64,000 nt of DNA from Stakelama pacifica (GCF_004361835.1 NZ_SNWD01000002.1:434001-498000), one strand, 5' to 3'; positions 18,748-28,569 are shown, counted from the first letter of the stretch. A program made the numbers and translations. The notes: generated by a model from the sequence alone, not told the origin.

Positions 18748-19635
18748 TCATCCGCCGGTGTCGAGCGGCGCGACATCGACCGAAACCTCCATCTGCTGCG
18801 CGCCCGATCCCAGCATCACCCCGTCGATCGGCGCGACATCGCCATAATCGCGTCCGATGGCGACGACGACGTGATCCTCGGCCATCCAGATGCCGTTGGT
18901 CGGATCGATCCCGACCCAGCCATGGTCCGGGCCGCACCACAACAGGACCCAGGCATGGGTGGCGTCCGCGCCGACCAGCCGCTCCTCGCCCGGCGGCGGC
19001 AGCGTGCGCAGATAGCCCGAGGCATAGGCCGCGGGAAGCCCGGCGGCGCGCAGCCCCGATATCATGATCTGCGCGAAATCCTGACACACGCCGCCGCGCT
19101 GGGCAAAGGCCTGAGCCGGCGGGGTATCGACCAGGGTGGCGGAAGGGTCAAAGGCGAAATCGCGCTGAATCCGCCGGGCTAGCGCGATTCCCGCCTCAAG
19201 CGCGCCGCGCGCCGGATCGAGCTCGTCCGAACACCAGCGGGCGATATCGGGGTCGAGCGGGATACGCGGTGAGGGATAGAGATAGGCGGCGGGTCCGGCG
19301 GGCGACAGGTCGCGGCTTTCGCGCGCCATCCGCGCAATATCGGCAAGCGTCGGATCGCCCTCGCCCGGCATCGGGATCGGCCGGTTCACGTCCACCCGCG
19401 CGCTGCTTTCGATGGTCAATATCCGCGTCGGCCGATCGACCACCAGCCGCACCATATTGGCCAGCCCCGCCGGTGCGCGGGCAGGAACGAAATGCCCGCC
19501 CGGTTCGACCGACAGGCGATAGTCCTCCAGCGTCTGGCCCGACCACAGGATCGGCTTCAGCCGCAGATTGCACCGGGCGAACGCGGCGGGATCGCCATAA
19601 TCGAACCGGGTGATATGGCGAATGGCATAGCGCAT
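18748..19635 (-). CDS. Transglutaminase-like cysteine peptidase family protein
   Basis: A 295-residue protein with an N-terminal beta region (MRYAIRHITRFDY) and a transglutaminase core. The catalytic triad is visible as Cys in GGVCQDFAQIM, His in DATHAWVLLW and Asp in WVGIDPTNG. The start codon overlaps the stop of the ATP-grasp/alpha-E gene. This trio of domains is a conserved cluster predicted by comparative genomics to make and trim a peptide tag or small peptide; no member of this exact type is biochemically settled, as far as I know. Confidence 0.88.
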   Translation of the reverse strand: MRYAIRHITRFDYGDPAAFARCNLRLKPILWSGQTLEDYRLSVEPGGHFVPARAPAGLANMVRLVVDRPTRILTIESSARVDVNRPIPMPGEGDPTLADIARMARESRDLSPAGPAAYLYPSPRIPLDPDIARWCSDELDPARGALEAGIALARRIQRDFAFDPSATLVDTPPAQAFAQRGGVCQDFAQIMISGLRAAGLPAAYASGYLRTLPPPGEERLVGADATHAWVLLWCGPDHGWVGIDPTNGIWMAEDHVVVAIGRDYGDVAPIDGVMLGSGAQQMEVSVDVAPLDTGG

Positions 19636-22121
19636 CATCCCAGCGTCAATCCTTCGGCACGCAGCGGCTCGCCCGCCTGCAGGAAATAGCGGCGCGCGAT
19701 CGCGTCCGACAATCCGGCGAGGCGAACATCGATATCGTGCAACATCGCCTGATCCAGATCGGCAGCGCGCCATGTCTTCAGCAGCGCGACGATCTCATCG
19801 GCACGTGCCTGCTGCGGTTCGGCGAGGCCGTCATCGGAGAGCACCGGCAGCGCGGACAGATGCTCGGCGATCGCCGCCACCTGAAACGCAAGGCCGCGCG
19901 GATTGCTGGCATCGAATGCGATCAGGTCGACCACCGGCACCCGTGCCGGTCCCGCCATATAGCGCTGGCGATAGCTGATCTGGCTGTCGGCAAGGTCGAG
20001 CAGCGTCGAAAGATCGTCGCCGGTCACGTCGCCGCTGATAAAGGCGCGCAAGGTTCGGCTGACCGCCATGGCGCGCTCCAGACGGCGGCCCAGATCGATA
20101 AAGCGCCAGGCATGGGTGCGCGCCATATGTTCGGCGCACAGCCCGGCAATCGCAGCGTAGCGCCGCTGAAGACTTCCCGCTTTGTCGAGCAGCCCGCCGC
20201 GCGTCGGGAAGGGCGCTTCGAGCAGGCGGATCATATCGGCGGCCAGCCGGTCGCGCATCCCGTCGCCGATGCCGCGCGCCTGACGATTGATCGCGCGCAC
20301 CGAAAAGCCGGTGCCTTCCCCGGCCAGCGCGGTCCGCGCGAATTCGACCAGCTCGGCCCGGCCCGTACCCGGCGGCGGGGGTGCAGCCGTCCCGGCAACC
20401 ACCAGCCCGACCAGCCGCCCGATCGTGGCCTGCGACAGGGCAGCGCCGGTATCTGCGCTGATCGAATGGCCGAGCAGTACGCGAATCACGCCGAGCAGCG
20501 CCTCGCCCCGCTCCAGATAGCGGCCGAGCCAGAACATATTATCGGCGGCGCGGCTGGGCAGCGTGCCGGGATTGCGGCGCAGACGAATTTCCTCCGGGCC
20601 GGGGAGCAGCGTCACCGGTTCGACGGCGTGCGATGCGGTGACGCACACATCCGCCGACCAGCTCCCCTCACCCATCAGCGCGGCACGCGGGTCGGGATGC
20701 TCGCCGATCCGGGCAAAACCGCCGGGAAGCACTGCCCAGCGCCCGTCGCTTCCGCGCGCGGCAAAGACGCGCAGCATGAACGGGCGCGGCGCGAGCGCGC
20801 CGTCGGCGACGACGGGCATGGTCGACAGCCTGACGATCTCCTGCCCGATATAATCCTGCGGGCGGCGGGCCATATCGGCGATCAGCGTGTCGCGCGCCTT
20901 TCCCGAAAGATCGGCGCCGAGCACCTTCGCCCCCCCGGGCAGGCCCAAAGGCGCATCGCCGAATGCAGGTGCGATTACCAGCCGGTCGAGATTGTCGCGG
21001 ATATAGTCGGCCTGATCGCTCTGGCCCGCCCACCAGGTCGCGATATTGGGCAGGCGCAGCTCCTGCCCCGTCAGGCGAAGCGACAGGCGCGGCATGAAGG
21101 CGGAGAAAGCGGGCGCCTCCGCCGCGCCCGATCCCGGCGCGTTCGACACCACGACATTGCCCGCCGCCATCGCATCGACCAGCCCGGGCACGCCGATATG
21201 CGAGGTCGAATCGAACGCCAGCGGGTCGAGCAGGCGCGGATCGAGTCGCCGCAGCAGCGCGTCGATCCGCTTCACCCCCGCAATGGTGCGCACATAGAGC
21301 TGGTCGTCGATCACGGTCAGATCGGCGCCCTCGACCAGCATGAAGCCCAGATAGCGGGCAAGATGCGCCTGTTCGGCATAGCTGGGGTCGAACCGCCCGG
21401 CGGTGAGCAGCCCGATGCGCGGATCCGATCGGCGGCACAAGGCAGCGAGCCCGTCGCGCAGCGCGGCGAAGAAAGGCGCATGACGCTCGATATTCAGCCG
21501 CGATTGCAGCCCGCCCAGCATCCGCGCTGCCGCCAGCCGGTTTTCGAGCGCATAGCCCGCTCCGGCAGGCGCGCGCAGATGATCGGCGAGCACGCGCCAT
21601 TCGCCGGTCGGCCCCCGGCACAGATCGGCGGCGAAGAAATGCAGCTGATATCCGCCCGGCGGCGCGACCCGCGCCATCGGGCGAAGGAAGAACGGGCTGC
21701 CGGTCACCAGCGCGGCGGGAATATGGCCGCGCTCGACCAGCCGGGCATCGCCGTAGAGGTCGAACAGAATGGTTTCCATCAGGCTTGCACGCTGCGCCAC
21801 GCCATCGGCGATGGTCCGCCATTCGCCCTCGTCGATCATCAGCGGGATCGGCGATAACGGCCAGGGCCGCTCGTCATGTTCGCCCGCGATGCGATATCCG
21901 GTGCCGATATCCTCCGCCTGACGCTGAGCGCGCTCCTGCGCATTGGAGAGACGGCCGCCGCTCACCCGCGCCAGTTCCTCGAACATGCCGTGCCATGCGG
22001 CGCTGGCGCTCCCGCGCGCCGAGCAGAGCATGTCGGCGGCGGGCGAATGCGCGCAATATTCGGCGATCCAGCGGTCGGCGATCGCGCCTGCGTCCATCGC
22101 ATCGGCGGCGCGGTCAGCCAT
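19635..22121 (-). CDS. Circularly permuted ATP-grasp / alpha-E domain fusion protein
   Basis: An 828-residue fusion. Residues 1-470 are a circularly permuted ATP-grasp ligase (CP_ATPgrasp type, with NNIE/R-rich strands and the GSGAAEAPAF and DYIGQEIV segments). Residues 500-828 are the all-helical alpha-E domain (NMFWLGRYLERGEALLGV). In many genomes the two are separate genes next to a transglutaminase, as here, so they act together: peptide-bond formation by ATP-grasp with alpha-E in an unknown supporting role. Substrate unknown. It heads the two-gene operon. Confidence 0.87.
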   Translation of the reverse strand: MADRAADAMDAGAIADRWIAEYCAHSPAADMLCSARGSASAAWHGMFEELARVSGGRLSNAQERAQRQAEDIGTGYRIAGEHDERPWPLSPIPLMIDEGEWRTIADGVAQRASLMETILFDLYGDARLVERGHIPAALVTGSPFFLRPMARVAPPGGYQLHFFAADLCRGPTGEWRVLADHLRAPAGAGYALENRLAAARMLGGLQSRLNIERHAPFFAALRDGLAALCRRSDPRIGLLTAGRFDPSYAEQAHLARYLGFMLVEGADLTVIDDQLYVRTIAGVKRIDALLRRLDPRLLDPLAFDSTSHIGVPGLVDAMAAGNVVVSNAPGSGAAEAPAFSAFMPRLSLRLTGQELRLPNIATWWAGQSDQADYIRDNLDRLVIAPAFGDAPLGLPGGAKVLGADLSGKARDTLIADMARRPQDYIGQEIVRLSTMPVVADGALAPRPFMLRVFAARGSDGRWAVLPGGFARIGEHPDPRAALMGEGSWSADVCVTASHAVEPVTLLPGPEEIRLRRNPGTLPSRAADNMFWLGRYLERGEALLGVIRVLLGHSISADTGAALSQATIGRLVGLVVAGTAAPPPPGTGRAELVEFARTALAGEGTGFSVRAINRQARGIGDGMRDRLAADMIRLLEAPFPTRGGLLDKAGSLQRRYAAIAGLCAEHMARTHAWRFIDLGRRLERAMAVSRTLRAFISGDVTGDDLSTLLDLADSQISYRQRYMAGPARVPVVDLIAFDASNPRGLAFQVAAIAEHLSALPVLSDDGLAEPQQARADEIVALLKTWRAADLDQAMLHDIDVRLAGLSDAIARRYFLQAGEPLRAEGLTLG

Positions 22122-22259
22122 GAATTGCCATGCGCATCAATTTGCCCCCATCGCCGGTTCCGGCTGCTTCTCCCCCAAAGCGGGCGCGTGGGCAACCATC
22201 GTCTCGATGGCTTTATAGCGGGCAGCCATCAAAGCGGTGCATCGCGATACGAAGAACCG

Positions 22260-22333
22260 CGCTTCAACAAGGTCAGCGCAAACGGTTTTAGGATCACCTG
22301 CAACAAAATCGCTCGCGCTGAGCCTGTCGAAGC
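22260..22333. repeat. Degenerate CTGAGC-TTGTCGAAG palindromic repeat
   Basis: One well-kept arm (CTGAGCCTGTCGAAGC, 22318-22333) and one decayed inverted arm (GCTTCAACAAGGTCAGC, 22261-22277) lie 40 bases apart in the spacer between the ligD stop and the ATP-grasp gene start. Third member of the repeat family seen at 4367 and 12848. Confidence 0.6.
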
Positions 22334-22364
22334 GCCGTACTTTTCGCCGAATGCGCCACGATCC

Positions 22365-24830
22365 TTACACATCGGGCAGCGCCTGATCCGCGACGCCCCA
22401 ACCGGCAAGCCCCCGCCCATTGGCGCGCTCGATCAGCTCCGCCGAATCGCCGATATGCCAGCGATTTGCGGCGTCGATCTCTTTCAGCTCGGTCCAGCTC
22501 ACCGGCGCGGCGACCGGCGCGCCTTCTCGCGCGCGGGCGCTATAGGGCAGCACTGCGGTCGCCCCGCGCTGATTGCGCAGCCAGTCGATGAAAATCCGCC
22601 CCTTGCGCTTGGCCTTGGACATGGTCGCGGTGAAGCGATCGGGTTCGCTCTGTGCCAGCGCGCGCGAAAAGCGTTCGGCGAAGGACTTTACTTCGGGCCA
22701 GTGCGCCTCGCCGTTCAGCGGCACGATGACATGCACACCCTTGCCCCCGGTCAGCATGGCGAAGCTGGTCAGCCCGATATCGGCGAGCTGCTGCTTGATA
22801 TCCATCGCTGCCTTTTTGACGTCCTCAAAATCCAGCTCTTCATCGGGGTCGAGGTCGAAGACCATCCGGTCAGGCGTCTCGACCGAATCGGCGCGCGCGC
22901 CCCAGCCGTGAAATTCGATCGTCCCCATCTGCACGCATTGCAGGATTCCCGTCGCGTCATCGACATAGAGATAGGGTTCGGTCCCGCCGTCTTTCTCCTC
23001 GATATCGACGCTGTGCACCGATTTGCCGAAGCTGCCCGCGTCATGCTTCTGGAAGAAACATTGTTTGGCGCGGCCCTGCGGACAGCGGACAAGGCTGATC
23101 GGGCGATGCGCGATTGCAGGAAGCATCAGTCCGGCGATATCGGAATAATAATCGGCAAGCTGACCCTTGGTGATCTTCGCATCGGGAAAAACGACGCGGT
23201 CGGGATGGGTGATCTTTACGCCCGTGGCCTCACGCCCCTTTGGCGGATCGGCGGGGGTTTCGGCGACTACTTCGCCTGCATCCTTGTCGCCGCGCAGCCC
23301 CAGAAAGCTCGCATGGCGCACGACATTTTCGCTGGTGAATTCGGCAAAGGCGATTTCGGCGACGAGTTTGGGCGTGACCCAATGCGCGGTTTTGGCGACC
23401 GATTTGGGCACGTCCACCGGCGCGGTCTTGCGCGCGATCCGATCGAGTTTGGCGGCGAGGTCCTCGAGCGTATCGGCATCGAAGCCGGTCCCGACCCGCC
23501 CGGCATAGCGCAGGCTGTCCCCTTCATGCACGCCGAGCAGCAGCGAAGCGAAGGGCCGCCCCTTCGCGCTGCTATCCGACCAGCCGACAATCACGAATTC
23601 CTGCCGCTTCGTGCATTTGATCTTCAGCCACGCTCTGCTGCGCGTACCCCGATAGGGAGCGTCGACCTTTTTCGACACCACCCCCTCCAGCCCTTCGGCG
23701 CACATCGCTTCGAACAATTTCTCGCCCTCGCCCAGCACATGTTCGGCATAGCGGATGCGCTCATCGGTCACGCCGGAGAGCAGCGCCGCCAGTTCCTCCT
23801 TGCGCTGCACCTGCGGCAGGTCAATCAGGTCGTCGCCGTCGCGTTCGAGCAAGTCGAAGGCGAAGCACGTCATCGCGCCGCCCTCCGAAATCGCGGCCTG
23901 AAGCGTCGAAAAATCGGGTTTGCCGTTCTTGAACGCAACAATCTCGCCATCGATCAGCGCGGCATGCGGGATGGTGTTCGCCGCCTCGACGATGCCGGGG
24001 AATTTGTCGCTCCAGTCCAGGCCCGACCGGGTAAACACCCGCGCGCCGCCTTTGCCCGTCGAAATCAGCGCGCGATAGCCGTCATATTTAACTTCATGCA
24101 GCCATTGCCGCCCGGCGGGCACGCTGTCGACCAGCGTGGCAAGCTGCACGTCGCGAAAGCCCGGCGCGTCTCCCGTCATCCCTTTGTCGCCCCCGCGAGG
24201 GCCGGAGCCAGTCTTCCTGCGCTTCTTGGCGGGCTTCTTCTGGCCCTCCTCGCCATTCTCGATCTCGCGCATCGACCGCCCGGTCTTCACGCTGGTGAGC
24301 GCGGTTTCGACCAGCAAATCCGATCCGCCCGCAAAATCATCGTCGATCTTGCGCAACAGCCAGTTTTCGCGCTTTTCGTTTTTCTTGCCGCGAAGCCGGA
24401 TCAGCAGCCATTCGCCCTTCATCCGCTCGCCATCGAGCACGAAATGCAAATGCCCCTTTTCGATGTCGCTCGCCTTCTTGCCCTTGATCGGCGACCAGGT
24501 ACCGCTGTCCCACAGCATCACCGTGCCGCCGCCATATTCGGCTTTCGGGATCGTCCCTTCGAAATCGCCATAGCTGAGCGGGTGATCTTCGGTCCGCACG
24601 GCGAGGCGTTTATCATCGGGATTGAGGCTCGGCCCGCGAGTCACTGCCCAGCTTTTGAGCACCCCGTCCATTTCCAGCCGGAAATCCCAGTGGAGCCGCG
24701 TCGCGTCATGCTTCTGCACCACGAAGCGATTGCCATGGCCGGGCGCGAGCGTACCAGCCGGTTCGGCGGTGCGCGAAAAATCGCGCTTCGCGTTATAGTC
24801 TGCGAGCGGATCAGTCTTCGCCATCGTCAT
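22365..24830 (-). CDS. ligD: ATP-dependent DNA ligase LigD (PE-ligase-polymerase)
   Basis: An 821-residue multidomain NHEJ enzyme. Order: 3'-phosphoesterase (about 1-170, DATRLHWDFRLEMDG), ATP-dependent ligase (about 220-520) with adenylated Lys248 in EVKYDGYR, and polymerase/primase domain (about 540-821) with FDLDPDEELDFEDV supplying the metal-binding acids. The PE-Lig-Pol order is common in alphaproteobacteria. Start at 24830 or at the ATG two codons in (24824); both overlap the MgtC-like gene. With Ku (25290-26141) it forms a complete two-component NHEJ system. Confidence 0.95.
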   Translation of the reverse strand: MTMAKTDPLADYNAKRDFSRTAEPAGTLAPGHGNRFVVQKHDATRLHWDFRLEMDGVLKSWAVTRGPSLNPDDKRLAVRTEDHPLSYGDFEGTIPKAEYGGGTVMLWDSGTWSPIKGKKASDIEKGHLHFVLDGERMKGEWLLIRLRGKKNEKRENWLLRKIDDDFAGGSDLLVETALTSVKTGRSMREIENGEEGQKKPAKKRRKTGSGPRGGDKGMTGDAPGFRDVQLATLVDSVPAGRQWLHEVKYDGYRALISTGKGGARVFTRSGLDWSDKFPGIVEAANTIPHAALIDGEIVAFKNGKPDFSTLQAAISEGGAMTCFAFDLLERDGDDLIDLPQVQRKEELAALLSGVTDERIRYAEHVLGEGEKLFEAMCAEGLEGVVSKKVDAPYRGTRSRAWLKIKCTKRQEFVIVGWSDSSAKGRPFASLLLGVHEGDSLRYAGRVGTGFDADTLEDLAAKLDRIARKTAPVDVPKSVAKTAHWVTPKLVAEIAFAEFTSENVVRHASFLGLRGDKDAGEVVAETPADPPKGREATGVKITHPDRVVFPDAKITKGQLADYYSDIAGLMLPAIAHRPISLVRCPQGRAKQCFFQKHDAGSFGKSVHSVDIEEKDGGTEPYLYVDDATGILQCVQMGTIEFHGWGARADSVETPDRMVFDLDPDEELDFEDVKKAAMDIKQQLADIGLTSFAMLTGGKGVHVIVPLNGEAHWPEVKSFAERFSRALAQSEPDRFTATMSKAKRKGRIFIDWLRNQRGATAVLPYSARAREGAPVAAPVSWTELKEIDAANRWHIGDSAELIERANGRGLAGWGVADQALPDV

Positions 24831-25290
24831 CCTCCGGCATCCAGCGGCGCTCCATCGCGCCGACCACGATCAGCAGCACCAGCGCCACGACGCTCGAAAA
24901 CAGGCCAAGCGGATATTGCCCCGCACCGAAGGCGATACCGATCCCGGTGACCAGCCATAAATGCACTGCCGTGGTGAGATTCTGCGCCTGACCGTTCGAA
25001 TAGACGACCAGCGCAGCGGCGAGCACGCCGATCACCGTCGCCGTTCCCTGCAACACACGCAGCGGGTCCATCCGCGTCGCGCCGCCGCCAAGCTGATGCC
25101 ATAGCGCAAGCGCCGATACGGTCATCAACGCTGCGCCGAAACACGCGATCGCATTGGTGCGCAGCCCCGCGCCATGGCCGCGAAACTCCCTATCCACGCC
25201 CAGCAGCAATCCGGCCAATGCTGCGCACAACAGGCGCAGCATCGGGTCCCATCCGATACCGGTCAGGCCGACGGGGGCATTCAGCTCCAT
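24811..25290 (-). CDS. MgtC/SapB family membrane protein
   Basis: A 159-residue protein with four predicted membrane segments in the first 130 residues; LLGVDREFRGHGAGLRTNAI is the hallmark of the MgtC/SapB N-terminal domain. Its ATG shares a base with the Ku stop (TGATG), and its end overlaps ligD by up to 20 bases. So it is locked into the NHEJ operon, although MgtC proteins are known for magnesium stress and virulence, not DNA repair. The usual C-terminal ACT-like domain of MgtC is absent. Confidence 0.85.
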   Translation of the reverse strand: MELNAPVGLTGIGWDPMLRLLCAALAGLLLGVDREFRGHGAGLRTNAIACFGAALMTVSALALWHQLGGGATRMDPLRVLQGTATVIGVLAAALVVYSNGQAQNLTTAVHLWLVTGIGIAFGAGQYPLGLFSSVVALVLLIVVGAMERRWMPEDDDGED

Positions 25291-26141
25291 CAGGCGCTCT
25301 TTTTTGTCTTTGCGCCCGATCGCGACGACGATTTGCGCTTCGATGACCCTTCAGGCTTTTCGAGCGACTTTTTGAGCGCGCTCATCAGGTCGACGACATT
25401 CGATCCGCCGCCGCTCTCGGGCGCCTCGGCATCCTCGACGATTCTTTTGCCCTTCGCCTTGCGCTTTTTCTCGATCAGCTCGGTCAGCGCATCGACATAG
25501 CGGTCGTGAAATTCGCCCGCATCGAAGGGCGCGGTCTTTTTCTCGATCAGGCTTTCGGCAAGGTCGAGCAGTTCTTCGTCAGGTTTGTCGTCGGGAATGT
25601 CGCGGAAATAGCCCTGCGCTTTGCGCACCTCATCGGCATAGCGCAGCGTCTCCAGCACCAGCCCGCGCCCGCATGGTTTCAGGCTGACGATATATTCGCG
25701 CCCACGCAGCGCAAGCTGACCCAGCCCGACCTTCTTCGTCTTGCGAAGCGCCTCGCGCAGCACGATGAACGCTTCTTCGGCAAGGTCGTCGGCGGGCACG
25801 ACGAAATAGGGTTTTTCATAATAGAGCACGTCGATTTCGTGCGCATCGACGAACTGGGTCAGCTCCAGCGTCTTTTTGGATTCGAGCTTTACCGCGTCGA
25901 TCTCTTCGGATTCGAGCAGGACATAGCTGCCCTTTTCGACCTCATAGCCTTTGACGATTTCGTCGGTATCGACGGGACCGATGCCGGGCACGACCTTTTC
26001 ATATTTGATCCGCTTGCCTGAAGGTTCATGGATCTGACGAAACGAAATCTGTGCCCCCGATTTCACCGCCGGATAGATTTCGACAGGGATCGACACCAGA
26101 GCGAGCCTGATCTGTCCCTGCCAATAAGCGCGTGCTGCCAT
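25290..26141 (-). CDS. ku: Non-homologous end-joining protein Ku
   Basis: A 283-residue homodimeric Ku that encircles broken DNA ends and recruits LigD. The core (MAARAYWQGQIRLALVSIPVEIY to about 255) carries the Ku beta-barrel; the tail (about 255-283) is Lys/Ser/Arg-rich and is the kind that affects DNA binding and threading. The ATG at 26141 follows GGGGAAAAGG; a long upstream open frame is antisense to pdxH and rejected. First gene of the Ku - MgtC-like - ligD operon. Confidence 0.95.
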   Translation of the reverse strand: MAARAYWQGQIRLALVSIPVEIYPAVKSGAQISFRQIHEPSGKRIKYEKVVPGIGPVDTDEIVKGYEVEKGSYVLLESEEIDAVKLESKKTLELTQFVDAHEIDVLYYEKPYFVVPADDLAEEAFIVLREALRKTKKVGLGQLALRGREYIVSLKPCGRGLVLETLRYADEVRKAQGYFRDIPDDKPDEELLDLAESLIEKKTAPFDAGEFHDRYVDALTELIEKKRKAKGKRIVEDAEAPESGGGSNVVDLMSALKKSLEKPEGSSKRKSSSRSGAKTKKSA

Positions 26142-26237
26142 TGCCTTTTCCCCGTTGCGGAGCCGATTCAATCCGCGAGCCACGGAGTCGTTCCGCCGCG
26201 ATAGACTTGGGCGAGCGGGGGGCTTAAACCGCCCGCT

Positions 26238-26816
26238 ATGAGCCATGATCCCTTTGCCCTGTTCGCCGACTGGTATGCCGAGGCGCGCGCCAGCGAACCA
26301 AATGATTCCAATGCGATGGCGCTCGCCACCGCCGATGCCGAGGGTCATCCATCGGTACGCATGGTGTTGTTGAAGGGGCATGGACCGAACGGGTTCGTCT
26401 TCTACACCAATCGCGAAAGTCAGAAGGCGGCAGAGCTCGCGGAAAACGCGCATGCTGCGCTGCTCTTCCACTGGAAATCGCTGCGCCGTCAGATCCGCAT
26501 TCAGGGGCCGGTGAGCCTGGTATCGGATGCCGAATCGGATGCCTATTTTGCATCGCGCAGCCGCGATTCGCAGCTTGGCGCATGGGCATCGGACCAGTCG
26601 CGCCCGCTTGATGAGCGCGCGACGTTCGAGAAGCGGTTCGAGGAGGTGAAGGCCCGGTTCGAAGGCGGCGATGTTCCGCGCCCGCCGCATTGGGGCGGCT
26701 ATCGCGTCACGCCCACGCGAATCGAATTCTGGCTTGACCGCGAACATCGCCTGCACGAACGGCGCGTCTTCACCCGCACCGACAGCGGCTGGGATATGGG
26801 CATGCTCTACCCGTGA
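26238..26816 (+). CDS. pdxH: Pyridoxamine 5'-phosphate oxidase
   Basis: A 192-residue FMN oxidase that makes pyridoxal 5'-phosphate. SVRMVLLKG and [13 protein letters not shown] bind FMN and phosphate; the C-terminal dimerisation region (VTPTRIEFW ... RLHERRVF) is complete and ends in the usual LYP. It is divergent from Ku across 96 bases and overlaps the downstream transporter gene (GTGA). Confidence 0.95.
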   Translation: MSHDPFALFADWYAEARASEPNDSNAMALATADAEGHPSVRMVLLKGHGPNGFVFYTNRESQKAAELAENAHAALLFHWKSLRRQIRIQGPVSLVSDAESDAYFASRSRDSQLGAWASDQSRPLDERATFEKRFEEVKARFEGGDVPRPPHWGGYRVTPTRIEFWLDREHRLHERRVFTRTDSGWDMGMLYP

Positions 26817-27751
26817 GCGACGATACAGCGCGGCTGACCCGCAATGCGGCGCTGGCCAGCGTGTCGGCGGCGCTGCTGCTCGGCGTGCTGAAGGGCTATG
26901 CCGCATGGGCGACGGGATCGGTCGCGATGCTCGGCTCGCTCGCCGACAGCGTGCTCGATCTGGTCGCCTCGCTCGTTACGCTGTTCGGGGTGTGGGTCGC
27001 GGCGCAGCCCGCGGATGAGGATCACCGATTCGGCCATGGCAAGGCCGAATCGCTTGCTGCGCTGTTTCAGGTCGCGGTCATCACCGTATCGGCGGTTGCG
27101 ATTCTGGTACAGGCGGTGCAGCGGCTCAGCTCCGGCGAAGTCAGCGCGAATGCCGAATATGGTATCGCGGTGTCGGGCATCGCGATCCTCGTGACGCTCG
27201 CGCTCACCAGCTATCAGCGCTTTGTGATCGCGCGCACCCGATCGGTGGCGATCGGCGCGGACAATGTTCATTATCAGTCCGACCTGCTGCTGAACGCCGC
27301 GGTGATCGTCGCGCTCGCCCTCGAACATTATGCCGGGCTGGCCGGTGCCGATCCGGTGTTCGGTGTCGCGATTGCCCTATGGCTGTTGTTCGGCGCATGG
27401 CGCGCCTCGATTGCCGCGATCGACCAGCTGATGGACAAGGAATGGCCAGAAGACAAACGGATGCGTTTCGTCGAAATCGCCAGCCGCCATCCCGAACTCA
27501 AAAATCTCCACGATCTGCGCACACGCAGCAGCGGCGCGCATGATTTCGTCCAGTTTCACATCGGCATGGACCCGATGATGACGGTTGCGCAATCGCATGA
27601 CGTGGTCGAGCGGCTGGAGGCCGAACTGCGCGACGAATTTCCCGGCACCGAAATCCTGATCCATGTCGATCCCGAAGGACAGGTGGATCAGCCCGACAAT
27701 CCGATGGCCGAGGCCGATCTGATCGAACAGTTGAAGGAAGACCGCGAATGA
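26813..27751 (+). CDS. Cation diffusion facilitator (FieF/CzcD-like) metal exporter
   Basis: A 312-residue inner-membrane antiporter with six membrane segments in the first 205 residues and a cytoplasmic metal-binding domain after that. The zinc-site motifs are present: SLADSVLDL in TM2, [13 protein letters not shown] after it, and [12 protein letters not shown] in TM5 (HxxxD type). The start is a GTG overlapping the pdxH stop. It would export Zn(II) or Fe(II)/Mn(II); no metal regulator is adjacent, so the cation is undetermined. Confidence 0.9.
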   Translation: MSDDTARLTRNAALASVSAALLLGVLKGYAAWATGSVAMLGSLADSVLDLVASLVTLFGVWVAAQPADEDHRFGHGKAESLAALFQVAVITVSAVAILVQAVQRLSSGEVSANAEYGIAVSGIAILVTLALTSYQRFVIARTRSVAIGADNVHYQSDLLLNAAVIVALALEHYAGLAGADPVFGVAIALWLLFGAWRASIAAIDQLMDKEWPEDKRMRFVEIASRHPELKNLHDLRTRSSGAHDFVQFHIGMDPMMTVAQSHDVVERLEAELRDEFPGTEILIHVDPEGQVDQPDNPMAEADLIEQLKEDRE

Positions 27752-28569
27752 TCCGCCTGCCCTTTGTCCAGATTGATGCCTTTGCCGATGCGCCCTTCAC
27801 CGGCAATCCGGCAGCGGTGGTGCCACTGGAGGCATGGCCCGACGATTCGCTGCTCGGCAAAATCGCGATGGAGAACAACCTCTCTGAAACCGCGTTTTTC
27901 GTGCCCGATACGAGCGGCGAAGCGGACTATGAACTGCGCTGGTTCACGCCAGAAACGGAGGTGCAGCTTTGCGGCCATGCGACGCTGGCGAGCGGCCATT
28001 ATCTGCTGTCGGCGGATGAGTCGCGCGATTCGGTGACGTTCCGTACCCGCCGGGCAGGAACGCTTCGCGTGTCGCGCGACGGGAATGCTTATGCAATGGC
28101 GCTCCCCGCATGGCGGGCGAGCGAGGCGGACCTTTCCGATCGCCTGCCGCCGCTGGGACTGTCGCGCGATCAGGTGTCGGCGATGCTGGCGCATGACAGC
28201 GGCTATTCGCTGATCGTTGTGGAGGATGCGGCGCTCGTCACCGGCCTTGCCCCCGATTTCGCCGCGCTTGCAAATACTGACGATTTCGTCGTCATCGTCA
28301 GCGCGCCGGGCAGCGACAGCGATATCATCAGCCGGGTGTTCGCGCCGGGAGCGGGGCTGGAGGAAGACCCGGTGACCGGATCGGCGCATGCGGTGCTCAC
28401 CCCCTATTGGGCCGACCGGCTGGGCCGCGACCGCTTGACCGCGTTTCAGGCGAGCGCGCGCGGGGGACGGCTCGACTGCCGGATCGAGGGCGACCGGGTA
28501 GTGCTCACCGGCAAGTGCGTCACCGTGATCGAGGGGACCTTGCTGCTGCCGGAAGGATCGCTTCGATAA
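27748..28569 (+). CDS. PhzF family isomerase/epimerase-like protein
   Basis: A 273-residue protein with the two-domain PhzF (DAP epimerase-like) fold. The catalytic Glu is visible in NNLSETAFF, and GHATLASGHYLL and DPVTGSAHAVL are the phosphate and substrate-binding loops. It overlaps the CDF gene by 4 bases (ATGA), making pdxH - CDF - phzF-like one transcription unit. Its 3' end overlaps the convergent serine hydrolase gene by 50 bases. Substrate unknown. Confidence 0.88.
   Translation: MIRLPFVQIDAFADAPFTGNPAAVVPLEAWPDDSLLGKIAMENNLSETAFFVPDTSGEADYELRWFTPETEVQLCGHATLASGHYLLSADESRDSVTFRTRRAGTLRVSRDGNAYAMALPAWRASEADLSDRLPPLGLSRDQVSAMLAHDSGYSLIVVEDAALVTGLAPDFAALANTDDFVVIVSAPGSDSDIISRVFAPGAGLEEDPVTGSAHAVLTPYWADRLGRDRLTAFQASARGGRLDCRIEGDRVVLTGKCVTVIEGTLLLPEGSLR

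Noticed and set aside
21876..24950. A 1024-codon plus-strand open frame opposite the ATP-grasp and ligD genes
   Set aside because: GC-rich antisense frame with no protein-like motifs; the opposite strand encodes clear LigD and ATP-grasp/alpha-E proteins.
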